Assembly (NCBI GenBank): GCA_037951105.1
Contig: JBAMJV010007240.1
Location: 49,563-113,562 of the forward strand
Source: Echinarachnius parma
Taxonomy: Eukaryota; Echinodermata; Echinoidea; Clypeasteroida; Echinarachniidae
Length of the DNA stretch: 64,000 nt
Direction: 5' to 3'
Part shown: positions 35,605-47,756 of the stretch, piece by piece
How the letters are laid out: each line of letters begins with the position of its first letter
Numbering within the stretch: position 1 is the first letter of the stretch
Translations under genes and position numbers: made by a program
Notes under the pieces: model-generated
What the model was told of the DNA's origin: nothing
Database searches by the model: none
The model's input: only the letters and a program-made list of their open reading frames with translations

Positions 35605-36957
35605 ATCTCCATCATAGGCGCCGGAAGTGGGGGGGCAGGGGGGGCGGCCGCCCCCCCAATCCAAAAAGTGGGGGGGCAAAACGCGTTTTTGCCCCCCCAA
35701 AAAGCCCCCCCCCAAAAAAAAAAAAAAAAAAAAAAGAAAAGAAAGAAAGAAAGAAAGAAAGAAAAAGGAAAAGAAAATGTTTAATTTATCAGCCAATACT
35801 TGTTAATTCTAACGTTTAAAAACTAAGTTATATATCCATTTAACGTTTTCGCTGCGCGCTTCGCGCGCGAACAAATTATCTCAGTTTGTTGTGTAACTTG
35901 CGTATGGTACGTCTGGGGTGGATTTTTCAGTACCGGTCCAAGTAGTTCCTGTGTAGGCTGTTATTGCTCTGGCTGTTTGTGTGACATGCACCAAATTGCA
36001 CCATTTCAAGTATATAAATGCAAAATCTTCCCCGTGGGAGGGGGATACCCCCTCCCAAACCCTCCCCCTCTGGCTCTTTCCCAGCCCTCGGTCGCTTCGC
36101 TCCCTCGGGACTCATTTTGGCTGTAAGCTATGTTGTTGGATCATACATATTAATGTGGCATATGGTTTATGTTTGTATGCACCATTTCAATTATAAAAAT
36201 GCAAAATCTTCCCCGTGGGAGGGGGATTCCCCCTCCCAAACCCTCCCCCTCTGGCTCTGCCTCAGCCCTCGGTCGCTTCGCTCCCTCGGGACTCATTTTT
36301 GGCTGTAAGCTATGTTGTTGGATCATACATAATGTGGCACATGGTTTATGTTTTTATGCACCAAATTGCACAATTTCAAGTATATAAATGCAAAATCTTC
36401 CCCGTGGGAGGGAGATACCCCGTCCCAAACCCTCCCCCTCTGGCTCTGCCCCAACCCTCGGTCGCTTCTCTCCCTCGGGACTCATTTTTGCCTGTAAGCT
36501 TTGATGTTGGATCATACAAATGTGGCATATGGTTTATGTTTTTATGCACCAGAATGCACCATTTCAAGTATATAAATGCAAAATCTTCCCCGTGGGAGGG
36601 GGATACCCCCTCCCAAACCCTCCCCCTCTGGCTCTGCCCCAGCCCTCGGTCGCTTCGCTCCCTCGGGACTCATTTTTGGTTATAAGCTATGTTGTTGGAT
36701 CATGTTTTGATGCACCAGATTGCACAATTTCAAGTAAAAAAATGCAAAAGCTCCCTACCGTGGGAGGGGGGGACTCCGCTCAATCACTTCGCTCCCTCGG
36801 TCGTTTTATCCTCGCAATGTCTCACTCTCACCTCTGGCTCAAAGTTGGCAACTCTGTGAGTGGGGTTGGGCATGAGCCCCTAAACACATAAATCGTGAGC
36901 CCCCTTAGGGTTTTGCCCCCCCAATCCAAAACTGCTTCCGGCGCGCCTGATCTCCAT
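35605..36957. mobile_element. hAT-like non-autonomous element with 8 bp target duplication
   Basis: ATCTCCAT occurs immediately left (35605-35612) and right (36950-36957). Between them the ends read CATAGGCGCCGGAAG and CTTCCGGCGCGCCTG, an imperfect inverted repeat, each followed inward by CCCCCCCAATCC-type words. An 8 bp duplication with CA...TG termini fits the hAT superfamily. The 1337 bp body holds a G/C-run region, a poly-A/GAAA tract (about 35709-35770) and a five-copy tandem array. No transposase. Confidence 0.65.
35985..36800. repeat. ~185 bp tandem array, five copies, inside the hAT-like element
   Basis: TCTTCCCCGTGGGAGGGGGA recurs near 36031, 36212, 36401, 36589 and (diverged) 36757. 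Units also share CCCTCGGTCGCTTCGCTCCC and TAAGCTATGTTGTTGGATCA. Overlapping frames with PRGRGIPPPKPSPSGS-like repeats run in all copies but are set by repeat composition. Confidence 0.92.
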
Positions 36958-37859
36958 TGCTCCATGCAGTGGTGGAAGTGCTGCATACACAACGTGTATG
37001 TGTTTGTGAGTTAATAATATAGAAAATATACTACTATAATTTAGAATAAAGGCTAGATTTCGGTCCGTATTGTGGAAATGAGGCCTGAACGTGCGGCACT
37101 CCTTAAAAAACCGCGGGAACCATTATTGAAACCCTTTGTGCATTCCAGCCAATAAGTCTGGTGGCAATGTATTAATTCGCAGTATTCCCTTTTTAGCAGG
37201 TAAAGTAACAGCATGTTGCATTAGATAGAAATACAATGATGTAGTTAACAAATTCGAGCTTATTCCATGTACTTCGAAGGTATTAGGCGCAAAACCCGAA
37301 TGGAACTTTCATTTATAGAAGCACTCATAAAGACGGTGATTCCGTCATATTTCGGTAGAATCTAAAGAGTCCTTGATTCTTTCATGAAATAAAAGTGTCT
37401 TCTGGAAATTTCAGCGCTCGCAAAAAAAGGAAACATAAGAAGAAAGAAAAAAAGAACGTAAAAGAAGGGGGCTGCGATGCATTAGCTTCCTAAAAAGGTT
37501 GAAAGTGCTAAAAAGCGACATTTGATCTTGACTGAAGCGCTGTGACCGAACGCTGGTTGACAGTGCACTTTTACTGTCTATCCTCCCTTAACTCTCACAG
37601 CCCCGATAATGTATATTTTATGCCATACAATACACGTAATGTCCATGGAGCTTGGACGTACGGCATTTTAAGGGTTATACAGCGTTCGCTCTTGAAAATT
37701 GGTCATGATACCAGATGCATAACTAGCGCCAAAAACTAGAGTCGAATATCAACGCTATAATTTTATATCATGATCGTATTTTACTTTGGCGTACCATATA
37801 TATAATAAGCTATTTCGATACATAATACATTGCATGGTATCTTCTTTAACGGCATTGTA
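36958..37859. other. Unassigned stretch
   Basis: No gene or clear repeat recognised. Confidence 0.45.
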
Positions 37860-37907
37860 TTAAAGGGATAGTTGAGTTTTGGTAAAGACTATAGACTATC
37901 CCTTTAA
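37860..37907. mobile_element. Minimal family A derivative (48 bp)
   Basis: TTAAAGGGATAGTTGAGTTT followed after a few bases by ACTATAGACTATCCCTTTAA. Both ends and both TTAA edges remain, but the interior is gone: an extreme internal deletion. Confidence 0.8.
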
Positions 37908-38731
37908 ATTACATATGCCAGATGATTGATTTACACATTTCAAATATTCTTGAAATCGTATGTTGTCCTACCGTATGAAAAGTATTTCACATTGTGAACA
38001 CTGTGTTTCAAAATGTGGATCAACCCTTTTAGAAAATGTTTTGATTACCACAAAATTGATAACCTGCATAGTCCACCAGGTAAGTTATTTTTTAAATTAC
38101 CAAAAAAAGTTGCGGAAAATTTGTATATTGCGTATACTGATGCGAAAGTTCAATTTTGTTTTTTTATAGCGTGTGAAAATTTGAGTGACAAATTAATTGC
38201 AAAAATTCCCTGGAACGAGTTCTTTAAACCATGCCAACACACACTGAAATCAACACTTGTCTGCTGCGTTTATATAGAAACAAATCAATAAATTTAATTC
38301 TTTGATTATTGTGACTAGATTCAACAGTAACATTTAGAGGGTTAATTATTAAACAGATTGCCTACCCGAATACAATTGGACCATACGGTATACCTGCAAT
38401 AATTATATTAAAATCTCTATAGCTTCCAAAGCTTGGTACATGTAGGCCCGGGTGGTAACAGGTTAACTTTAGAAATGACGTAATCTTGGAGGATTGAATT
38501 ACCTCCCCCCTCCCGTCGCAAGATGAAAGAACACCTTCGTAAGGTCCATGGGTAATATAATAGTCATGTTTCAGAGTGTATTTTAGGATGTCGTCTGATT
38601 AACACGTGGCGCACGCACATCAAACGGTTATTCTATAGAGGATGATCAAATCACGTGAGCCAATATTATATTATTAAAAAGTGCCTCATATATATATATG
38701 CACATGATTGTGGACATTGCGCAGGTGAACA
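37908..38731. other. Unassigned stretch
   Basis: A frame at 38013-38291 (92 codons) crosses an internal CAGGTAAGTT donor-like word near 38078. It shows no recognisable domain, so no gene is called. Confidence 0.4.
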
Positions 38732-39313
38732 AGGGATAGTTGAGTTTTGGTATAGAGGGCGCTGCACGAAATACATTTGTTTGTGAAATAATTAAAAACT
38801 GAGTGTCAAATTTGAAAGAGCGTACAATTGTAATGACAAAATAAACTTTATTTGATCGAAATCGGTTCAGAGACGGCTGAAATATCAACAAATATAACCA
38901 TTTGTAATTATTGTGGGGTCCCGCAATAATTCAATAATTTTGAACAAGCCGTTGAGAAAAAAAATGCTTACACTGTTTACATTTTTTTTATTAAAAAGAT
39001 GTCTTTAAATAGTTGTTGATGATCTCTCTATTTAATCATTAATTTAACAAAACATCACATGCACAATTTTGTATTAAAAATGGTTGAAACCTGTAAGTTT
39101 TTAGAGAACGCCCTCTTGAGTTTGAACGGCTCTTTAAAAAAAATGATAACAGGCTTTTTACTGTAGTCGTTTGTAATTTTTGTTTTAATACCTTTCGAGC
39201 ATGGTGGAGTTATAACTTTCATTTTGTAATGTAATAGTGCAGGTTTTGGTTACTAAACTTCAGTTTGACCAAAACTATACTCTCTATACCAAAAATCAAC
39301 TACATCCCCTTAA
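38732..39313 (+). mobile_element. TTAA-bounded element, family A, near full length
   Basis: Best representative at about 580 bp: AAGGGATAGTTGAGTTTTGG, GAGGGCGCTGCACG, AAACTGAGTGTCAAATTTGA, GAGACGGCTGAAATATCAA, a central TTATTGTGGGGTCCCGCAAT palindrome, then AACATCACATGCACAATTTT, GAACGCCCTCTTGAG, CTTTCGAGCATGGTGGAGTT, ending CCCCTTAA. The left TTAA has degenerated. No coding capacity. Confidence 0.85.
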
Positions 39314-39540
39314 GGTTCTATATTCTATATTCAGATTACACATTGCTTTTGAGTTTGAGTTTGGGACGGCAGGTTGAATAACGTGATGATTATTATTAGT
39401 CCAAGATCATGTTGTCTATTTAATAGCCCAATAGGTAAATACATGCAAACAAACTGTTATTATATTGTGTAGGTCAAATTACGCGACTCACTTTTAGATG
39501 ATGAGCGAGAGTCCTTGCCAAAAAGCTTTCTACTTGATTT

Positions 39541-39566
39541 AATAATAATAATAATAATAATAATAA
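39541..39566. repeat. (AAT)n microsatellite
   Basis: About nine AAT units. Confidence 0.9.
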
Positions 39567-39574
39567 GTATTATT

Positions 39575-39778
39575 ACTGTGAACACACTGTGAGGACACTA
39601 TCGCCACATTGTGAAATTGCCTGCGTTCACAGTGTGTAAAACGGTGCGCTCACACGGTTGTATATCAGCAATTTCACAGTGTGTTCACAGTGTGAGTTGG
39701 CTGTAACACTGTGACAAAAGCTCGAATTTAACATTGTGGTCCACATTTGTTAAACACAGTGTGTTCACACTGTGAATG
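39575..39778. repeat. Cluster of CACTGTGA / TCACAGTG words
   Basis: In about 200 bp the word ACACTGTGA or its complement TCACAGTGT occurs roughly eight times in both orientations, for example GTGAACACACTGTGAGGACA and TTCACAGTGTGTTCACAGTG. The outer blocks pair as an inverted repeat. Confidence 0.8.
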
Positions 39779-39919
39779 GGTGTGTTCTTTCCGGCGGGGC
39801 CATCACAGCTACCTAAGATTTTAAAACTGCCAACTATTATTTCTGGAACATAACAAAACCGCAATCCCATTCCATAATATCACAATACATTACACTCAAT
39901 TCGTCATCTACAGAAGATA

Positions 39920-40001
39920 TTAACCCCTTGCCTATAGGGGGACATGATGAACTATGTACAAAGTATATGGGAATCTCAGAATCTCGAAGGGAAACGATTA
40001 A
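39920..40001. mobile_element. Short TTAA-ended repeat, family F
   Basis: TTAACCCCTTGCCTATAGGG, an ACTATGTACAAAGTATATGG core, then CGAAGGGAAACGATTAA. The same core lies in the 0.75-3.6 kb tandem units. Confidence 0.65.
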
Positions 40002-40170
40002 GCTGTTATATGTTACTTTGTTTATACACATGTAGTGAGTGGAATAAATTCAGTCTATGGATTATTAAAACAATACGTAATTAGTACCCATGTTTATCCA
40101 GGTTTCAATCCACTATCGAATATTCGGGAATAAGTCGAGTATTGTAGTGTCCGGGGGGTTATGTTGAATA

Positions 40171-40490
40171 TAAAGGGATAGTTTAGTTTTGGTTTAGAGG
40201 GCGCTTCAAGAAATTACTTTTTGTGATTTAATGAAAAACTAAGTGTAACATTATTTTGAAGGAGCACACGATTTGAATGACATAATCAAATTTGTTTGAT
40301 CAAAATCAGTTAAGAAACAGCAAAAATATCTTTAAATGTATACGATTGCAATAAATGTGGGATATTTATTCGATGATTCAAGTACAATCTATATAATGCC
40401 TATACCTTTTCAAAAAAAATTCCAAAAAGGTTTTTAAGCAATTGACGATGATGTGCAAAAATTCATAATAGGATTAGCCTCTGACAAGAA
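40171..40490 (+). mobile_element. Family A element, 5' part
   Basis: TAAAGGGATAGTTTAGTTTT, AGAGGGCGCTTCAAG and TTTGATCAAAATCAG match the first half of the copy at 38732. Similarity stops near AGGTTTTTAAGCAATTGACG. Confidence 0.8.
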
Positions 40491-41297
40491 CTCAAATGGA
40501 GCGGGACGATAATTCCTAGAGAAGTATCTGCCCCAAGATAATTACCCCTGATTTACTAAACGCCCCCGATTTGATCATAATTAATCTCATGTTCATATTT
40601 GAGTTTGATCCCGGTCATTATTGGTCATGTCATGATATTTAGAGCTTAGGTCCGAAGTGCGCTAAATCCACTTTATTAACTTTGAGGAAGCGGGGTTATA
40701 TCTATTTATGTCTCTTCACGCCTCCTATGGGTAAAATGCACGTGGAATTATGTTGTTTTGATTGTATTATTATTTGATTTTATAGCTAGATAAATATATC
40801 ATTAATGCACTTATATTGTTAGCTCGATTTGTGTGGAAAGTGGATTTAGCGCCTTTTGGAATTAAATTATTCATAATGTATATAGAATACAAATTGATCA
40901 AAGGATATGTTAAGTCTTGCATCGCTAATAATGCAAGCTTGCACCGTATAAAATATGTAATTGTAATGCGAATACACGGAGGAACGTACGTTGAGAGATA
41001 AACAAAATTGAACGAATGGACGTGTTTTCAATTGCTCTGTTATTATGCTCATTTTTCAATTTTCCTGTCATACCTCTGGACACAATTAGTGTAACATATT
41101 TTATGAAGCTTGGTATACCTTAATGATTCATAGTTTGTATTTTATACAGATATGAATATATTGGCATTTCCACGGTAACTCGCGTTACACTTTTTGGTAC
41201 GCTGACTACTTCAACTATAGATTTACACAAAGTGTCGTGCAGTTGGGTATTTGTTGACAATCATGTTTCAATGTTTTCTTCCATTTGTGTCATCTAA
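40491..41297. other. Unassigned stretch
   Basis: No gene or recognised repeat. Note GTGGATTTAGCGCCTTTTGG at 40840, which resembles GTGGATTAGCGCCTTTTGG at 60150. Confidence 0.45.
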
Positions 41298-41484
41298 GGC
41301 CCCGTTGCAGAAAGAGATACAATCGATTGAAAATTACAACTGATTGTAAGTCAGATCATGTGTTCTAAATGCGCGAATCTGATTCACAGGTTGAAACGAG
41401 CAAAGTTTCTGACATACAATCAATTGTAACTTGCAATCAATTGTAACTTACAATCGATTGTATCTCTTTCTGCAACGGGACCCA
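41298..41484. mobile_element. Fold-back MITE, family C, copy 3
   Basis: AGGCCCCGTTGCAGAAAGAG to CTCTTTCTGCAACGGGACCC. It is longer than the others because CAATCAATTGTAACTT is duplicated near 41420-41455. Confidence 0.85.
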
Positions 41485-42178
41485 TGTGTTTATAGTTTAG
41501 ATCATGCTATCCTGATGACAGGTGTTCACCAGTTCATGTTTGAGATGCCTTTCCTTCGTTTATCTTGCCAAAAAGTGGTAGATGTCATGAGTGTATTATT
41601 TTATTTTCTCTCTCTCTCTCAAACTTATCCAGGATTATATAGCAAGGTGCTATAGTCGATATTGCAGTATTAATAGAATTATAATGATTTTCCTCTATAC
41701 AAGCGAAAAGGGGAACATCCATATTCTCATAAAAACAATAAAAAACGACACCGTTTTAATACAGTAATGCAATGCCGAACATGTAAGATTTGATTTAATA
41801 TCTTCTTATTTTTGTAAAAACCCGGTAATCTGGCTGTGGACAACGATCGTTATACTTTTACGCGGAAAGATATGGGGGAAGCCTGAAAGCAAAATTGTGC
41901 CATTAATACTGAAAGACATAAGGAGGCAGCTATAAGTTAAAGATATTCGACTCGCGATTCGATATTGACTTCATTTTCAATATCAAATATACATGTACAT
42001 GTACATATGCGCACTAAGACAGCGAAATATAACGTCGAGAAATGTATGTTATTTCAATTTATACTTTACTGGTCACCTGCTGGGGTGGAAATAACAATCT
42101 ATTTACAAAATTGATTTTCGTCATGTGATTGAAATGTTCCGGGTCTAACATCCGGAGAAATCAAACATACTGCAGAAA
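41485..42178. other. Unassigned stretch
   Basis: No gene recognised. A (TACATG)n stretch of about 18 bp lies at 41991. Confidence 0.45.
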
Positions 42179-42396
42179 CAGTGGCGTAGCAAGGAGAGGG
42201 GGGGGGGGGGGCATACTTCCCCCACTAATTTGACAAAATAATATAATTTGTACGAAAACAATAAGTTCAAACAACATATTTCAGAGTCACTGGCACAGCT
42301 AAACTGTAGGGGATAAACTGGACAACCAAAACATAAGGGTACAAAATAATGAAGAAATACAAACAGTGCGCCCCCAAATCGCTACGCCTGCCACTT
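42179..42396. mobile_element. Family E element with poly-G
   Basis: CAGTGGCGTAGCAAGGAGAG followed by G14, interior AT-rich, then GCGCCCCCAAATCGCTACG and CCTGCCACT. The ends are inverted copies (GTGGCGTAGC / GCTACGCCTGCCAC). Confidence 0.7.
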
Positions 42397-42455
42397 TGTC
42401 ATTCAGCATATCCGTTCACGGGCTTCATCTTGATTCGAATAGGTAAGGATTTCTC

Positions 42456-42757
42456 CAGTGGCGTAGCGTGGTCGGACTGATGGGGGCGGGGGGGGGGGGG
42501 GGGGTAGGGGCACATGCATGATTTATTTTTGAGTAATTTGTTTGTTTTTGGTGGGCACCATAAAAACATATGTTTAGATGAAACACATTTAATTATAGAG
42601 TCAGAAGGAAAGCCGTTAAACGTGCTAAATAATTCCACAGATTATTTCCCTTTATGTTTTTTGTATTATTATATATTTTTTTGGTTAAATTATTCGGGGG
42701 GGGGGGGTTCCACAATTATGCCCCCGTGCCCCCCCCCCCCCTGTAGCTACCCCACTG
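42456..42757. mobile_element. Family E element with poly-G and poly-C
   Basis: CAGTGGCGTAGCGTGGTCGG then G17 (42488-42504). The far end has G and C runs and GTAGCTACCCCACTG. Non-coding. Confidence 0.7.
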
Positions 42758-43722
42758 ACCTTATTCTCCTTGCGCTAATCCCGTTTGTGCTTTGACTGCA
42801 ATTTGTATTCAACTGTATACCCAAATATACATTCATGGCTTGAATTCACAAAATAATGTGGTTTCATCTCAAACCAATGGTTTAGAATTCCCATTCCTCA
42901 TTTACAAAAAACAAGAAAATAGATCGGCCGTTGAAACACCTAAACAATAACAAAATAATGTCTTAACATTAAATGATTAAATGATTGGTAATAGTGGACT
43001 TCCTAGAATCTTTCTTGTAGTTATACAGGCTCATGTTTTTTAATTTTTTTTAAAGATTAACATGCATCAGTCCATAAAACCATGGGCATTTACAGTTATC
43101 TTTTATAGCCACTGTCTGGTACAAAAATCAGCTCCAAGGACGCTATACGACTTTACAATGTCTTTTTACTTGCAAATGCTTATTTTTAAAGGTCGGGTAG
43201 AATTATATAGTCTGATATTTTAGGCGGTTTTTGTAGTGTGACGTACGCAGGTCTATTATATGTTTAAATGTTAAATGCATCTTTGAATGAATTAATCTTA
43301 AAATTGCTTTCATTTTTTAAAAATATTTACCACCATTAGCTTCATCCTATGTTTACTTCCACTTACTCACATAGTGATCTATAGCGCAGATTTATACTAC
43401 ATGTATACAACACAAATCACAATACTATATTTCAGGGTACAATGATCTTGATATGCTCAGGGTTAGACTGGATGACAGGTTTCAAGCTCCAACGGTTTTA
43501 GATAAGTCCGTTATATGACAGGAGAATGACTTGACAGCAAAAATACGTATAATTTATAACACGTTTGACGTAGAAGTTTTTTTTTTTAATCTACGGTTCC
43601 TTTTCTGATGCTAACTGCGTGATGCTAATTCATTCGCTTCAGTTGATTCACCCATTCGAAGGGGCATTATTTTTTACCATCGTTTTTGGAAGAGACATGC
43701 TAATTTACAACAGATTGACTTA
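42758..43722. other. Unassigned stretch
   Basis: No gene or repeat recognised. Confidence 0.45.
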
Positions 43723-43953
43723 AAAGCCCTCCGCACACAGAGCCGACTCGACCCGATCCGACTGGTTTTCAGTCGGTTCAGCTCAGTATACCTTGCCTCT
43801 GGACTCCTGTTTAGCCGGCGGTCAAGAGCCAGTCGGAGATCATTCGAGGCCGATTCAAGATGCTGAATCGGCTACGACTGAGCGAAATCAACTCTAGCCT
43901 GACTGAAGACCAGTCGGATCGGATCGAGTCGGCTCTGTGTGCGGTGGGCATTA
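43723..43953. mobile_element. Fold-back MITE, family D, subfamily 1
   Basis: AAAGCCCTCCGCACACAGAG at the left pairs with TCTGTGTGCGGTGGGC at the right. Inside, GACTCGACCCGATCCGACTG pairs likewise. The core has GGACTCCTGTTTAGCC and TGGCTCTTGACC-type words also found at 51125-51360. Confidence 0.85.
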
Positions 43954-44179
43954 AGCCCGGCGCAGACAGAGCCGACTCGACCCGATCCGACTGGTTTCAA
44001 TCAGGCTAGAGGTGGGCCCGGTCGGTCTGATCCGTTTCATCGTGTTGAATTGGCCAAAACTAGCATCCGACTGTCTTTCGACTGGCAAAATGTGTGTCGC
44101 AAGGCACTGAAAACTGAGCCGATCCGAATGAAAACCAGTCGAATCGGGTCGAGTCGGCTCTGTCTGCAGAGGGCTTTAG
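43952..44179. mobile_element. Fold-back MITE, family D, subfamily 2
   Basis: TAAGCCCGGCGCAGACAGAG to CTCTGTCTGCAGAGGGCTTTA, directly abutting the previous element. The core GACTGGCAAAATGTGTGTCG matches the copy at 58415 inverted. Confidence 0.85.
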
Positions 44180-44780
44180 TGTACCTTTATAAGGGGACAG
44201 TAGTGGGCATTAGTGTACAGCGACCCCTTGTGGCCTCTAGTAAACAAGAACATTATACAGGTTACACATTACCTTGTGTCTTTATAACAAGGTCAAGTAT
44301 ACATGCACGAATGTATGGTCATGAATTTAATGTTTCATTGTGATTCGATTTGTATTATGTATTTGTATGATATTGTTTTCCTTTTTTTTAATTTGTATGA
44401 TATGTATACTAGTAATGGTCTATATTCAGATTGTAAATTCAATTGCAAGTCAGCGTTCTTGGCTATACGGTGATTGAAGAATAAAAACACACACACCATT
44501 AGTAATAATAGAAAACAACGAATAATATCGATTTGACTAGCTCGAATATTTAAGGATTTTATGGCATGACATTTGTAAGCGAATAAGTCAGTTAAATGTA
44601 CATTTTTTTAATTTATAGGATAGGAAATCATACCGGATGCGCAAACGACTTTTACGAGGCCATCATGTACATATACCAACTTTATTAAAAAAACATCTAT
44701 TCAAAGAGAACAATGAATTGTATCGATCATTGACGAGCTCGAGCATGCAAGGTTTATAGAGCGTAAAATATGTAATGGCT
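44180..44780. other. Unassigned stretch
   Basis: No gene recognised. Confidence 0.45.
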
Positions 44781-44955
44781 ACTTTCACACTTAGGCGAGT
44801 TGAAAGGACGAGTTGCGGCGAGTTGGGCAATGCGACACAAGCTACGCTCACATAATATTTATGAGTGAATCTTTGCTGCGCAGATTTGCACGCGAGTTGA
44901 CACTCATGTCAATTCGTCACTATACTCGTAACTACAACTCGCCAAAGTGTGAGAG
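44781..44955. mobile_element. Fold-back MITE with TTCACACTTAGGCGAGTTG ends
   Basis: ACTTTCACACTTAGGCGAGT pairs with ACTCGCCAAAGTGTGAGAG, about 175 bp apart. Single copy in this window. Confidence 0.7.
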
Positions 44956-46515
44956 ACGCTTAGTAAAGACAATATGACAATACGTGTCCCCCTTTCAATG
45001 GAAAACATATAGTCCAGGTAACAAGGCAATATATATCTTATATTAATGCCATTACAATACTAAGTTCGACGTACATTCATAAAACTAAATGATTTGTATC
45101 GATTATTATTGACACGCTATAGAACAGTCAAGGTATATGGGGCATGACATCTGTAGGCGAATGAGACAATGCGAGTCCAATAATACAAACAAAAACATAC
45201 AGGTAACACATCATTCATGTCTTATTACCAGGTCATTGTAATACAACCTTTGATATAATTTATTCACAGAAAACAAAACCGATTTTGTAGCTCGAATATT
45301 CAAGACAATAATAGGACGTGAAATGGAATAAAACATTAAGTTTCAATTTTAAAGGAAAGGATAAAATACGAAGTATAATTCAATGTGTGTCTTACTACAG
45401 AAAACATCGCAATAACCATGTTATGGTGTTTTTTTATTGTTTGTTTTTTTCTTACATAAATCTACGCTTTGTATCGATTATTGACAAGTTCGGACATTCA
45501 AGGTTAACAATAATTGACATATTGACGCGATTAAGATAATGAATTAGTGTCCGTTTCATATTACGTATACTACAGGTTCTGTATCAACTCGTGCATCACA
45601 ATTTAAAGGATTTCCCCCGCGATGTGTGTTATTGTTTAAGTCGAATTATTATTTATTATTATTAATGTTTAGTTTTGTTGGGGTAGGGGGGGGGGGGGGT
45701 AGGGGGGGGGAGGGGGGCACGCGTAGCCCCCGTATAGCTCCCAACTGGTTTCGTACGGTGCACCCGTAAACATGTCCTGTCATGTTGTTATCGCGTGCAT
45801 TGAGCATGCATGTGGGAGACAGACCAGCAACAGTTGCTGCTCATGTTTATCTTCTCCCCGGCTATTATTGGGTGGAAATTGAGTAAAAAGCACTGGACGT
45901 TTACATTGTAGGACTTCGGATTATTCCCCGAGAGGTGTATATATAGTTGTTGTGTTTTTTTTGGCGGGAATGTTTGTTTTGTGAAATGTAGGTCAACTAA
46001 TGTCATGGACAAGTCCACCTGTTTGCTGCCAAAGTAAACATCAAAACACGTTAAATAATAAAAGTGTGTCATTTCAACTCCCCAGGGAGGAAACAGCCAA
46101 GGAGCAGTCTCGAAAGTGTATGAAGCTGAATGACGGAACAGCTATAATCATGCCTGCACCGATGTGCTGATTTGGTTGATTGATTTCATTTCATTTGAAT
46201 TTAATTGATTTAATTTCCACATTTTCAACAAATTATACAGCATTCAATAAACAAATCATGAACTTGGTTTCTTTAATTGAAATTAAACATAATTGAACAA
46301 AATATATAGTTCACTGTAATACATCGTAATTATTTTGAAGAACGTTATAATTTTCATATATTTTCTTATAATTTTAAATAATTTTTTAGATGGGCGATTC
46401 CTCAGTATTCATTAATTGCAGATGAGAAGGTTCTAATTATATTCATTTATCGATCATTATATGGATATTATCTCGAATACAAAGGATATTAAAATATATC
46501 AACATTAGCCAGACA
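44956..46515. other. Unassigned stretch with one poly-G block
   Basis: Poly-G runs at about 45686-45716 are followed by CACGCGTAGCCCCCGTATAG. No gene seen. Confidence 0.45.
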
Positions 46516-46657
46516 TGGGCCCCATTGCAGAAAGAGATACAATAGATTGTAATTTACAATTTAATAATTGTAAGTCAGATGCGCAAATCTGATTGGTCGA
46601 AACGCGCACATTTTTTAAAACTTACAATTAATTGTATCTCTCTCTGCAACGAGGCCA
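46516..46657. mobile_element. Fold-back MITE, family C, copy 4
   Basis: GGGCCCCATTGCAGAAAGAG to CTCTCTCTGCAACGAGGCC, the shortest copy. Confidence 0.85.
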
Positions 46658-47278
46658 TGTACATTTTAGTAATTTCACGTAGGATACAAGAAATATACTG
46701 TATATATTTGTAAAGTAATGCTCCACGTGACACAAAAGATCATGCCAAAATTGTAAGCAACTCTTAAGGCAACGGTACTAAAATGATGATACAAATTTAC
46801 AGCTATATACAAAATAGCGCATTCGAAAGAATAGTTTTAGTATAGTAACATTATCGTCTGTATTCAATACGAAATGAAAGATTGTTCAGAATAAGTCTTA
46901 TGAAATAGCCTTTGACAATCTAATGTACGTCTGCGAATCTATGTATCTGCCATACTGTTTGCTAATATTTGCGAAAGATCAAGGTCACATGAGAATAAAC
47001 TGGATCACGGAATAATTTGAAAACAAATGCATTTTACTTTAATTAATTAGGACATGAATGTCTGCATCGTGAAGAAGACATATAAATGCAAGGGATTCCA
47101 CAGGATAACATAGTCACTTACATGGAACAAAACGCAACATTCCTTCCAAACAAATAATCGTATGTTGACTCGACTTTGGAGCTGAATTAAACGCAAGTTA
47201 ATATTTGTGAATGCTGTTGTCACCAGGAATCATGAGGCTTGCCGTGCATCGCAACAATTACGTCATGCCAGGTTTTGT
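46658..47278. other. Unassigned stretch
   Basis: No gene or repeat recognised. Confidence 0.45.
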
Positions 47279-47756
47279 TTAAAGGGATCTAGTTACTTTG
47301 TTGACACGTGCAAAAAAGTGATAAATAGTTGATACATTTTTTTATAGACAGAATCAGCTTTGTTTGATCCGAATTAGTTCCTTATGAAATGAAATAACCA
47401 TATACAGTATCTGGTTTTATAAAATTGTTGGGGACCAACTTGTATTCAATAATATAAGTCTAGAAAATATGTATAACTCCTACACATTAAAATATATAAA
47501 CCAAAATGCTTTTTAAAAATCTCATGATCTCTTTATTTAATATGTATTTTAACCAAACAAGACATTCACATTTTTGGTTACAAATTATTGAAACTTGAGA
47601 TGTCTGGAAGGCGCCCTCCTGTGCCAACGACGGTTATATGTTTTTTTAATTTCTACTTTTCAAGTATCATTGAATTATAACTGTTAGTTTTTAATAGTAA
47701 CTTATACGTTTCAGTTACTAACATTTGGTTTGACCAGAAATATGTTATCCCTTTAA
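47279..47756 (+). mobile_element. TTAA element chimeric between families A and B
   Basis: The left end TTAAAGGGATCTAGTTACTT and TTGTTGACACGTGCAAAAAA are family B. The rest (AAGGCGCCCTCCTGTG, TTTTCAAGTATCATTGAATT, CAGTTACTAACATTTGG) follows family A, ending TTATCCCTTTAA. Both edges carry TTAA. Confidence 0.75.

Noticed and set aside
36018..36891. Overlapping proline-rich frames with PRGRGIPPPKPSPSGS-like repeats
   Set aside because: The frames follow the ~185 bp tandem array, shift frame between units and occur in several frames at once.
38013..38291. 92-codon frame starting MWINPFRKCFDYHK
   Set aside because: No recognised family, crosses a donor-like word, and nothing around supports a gene.
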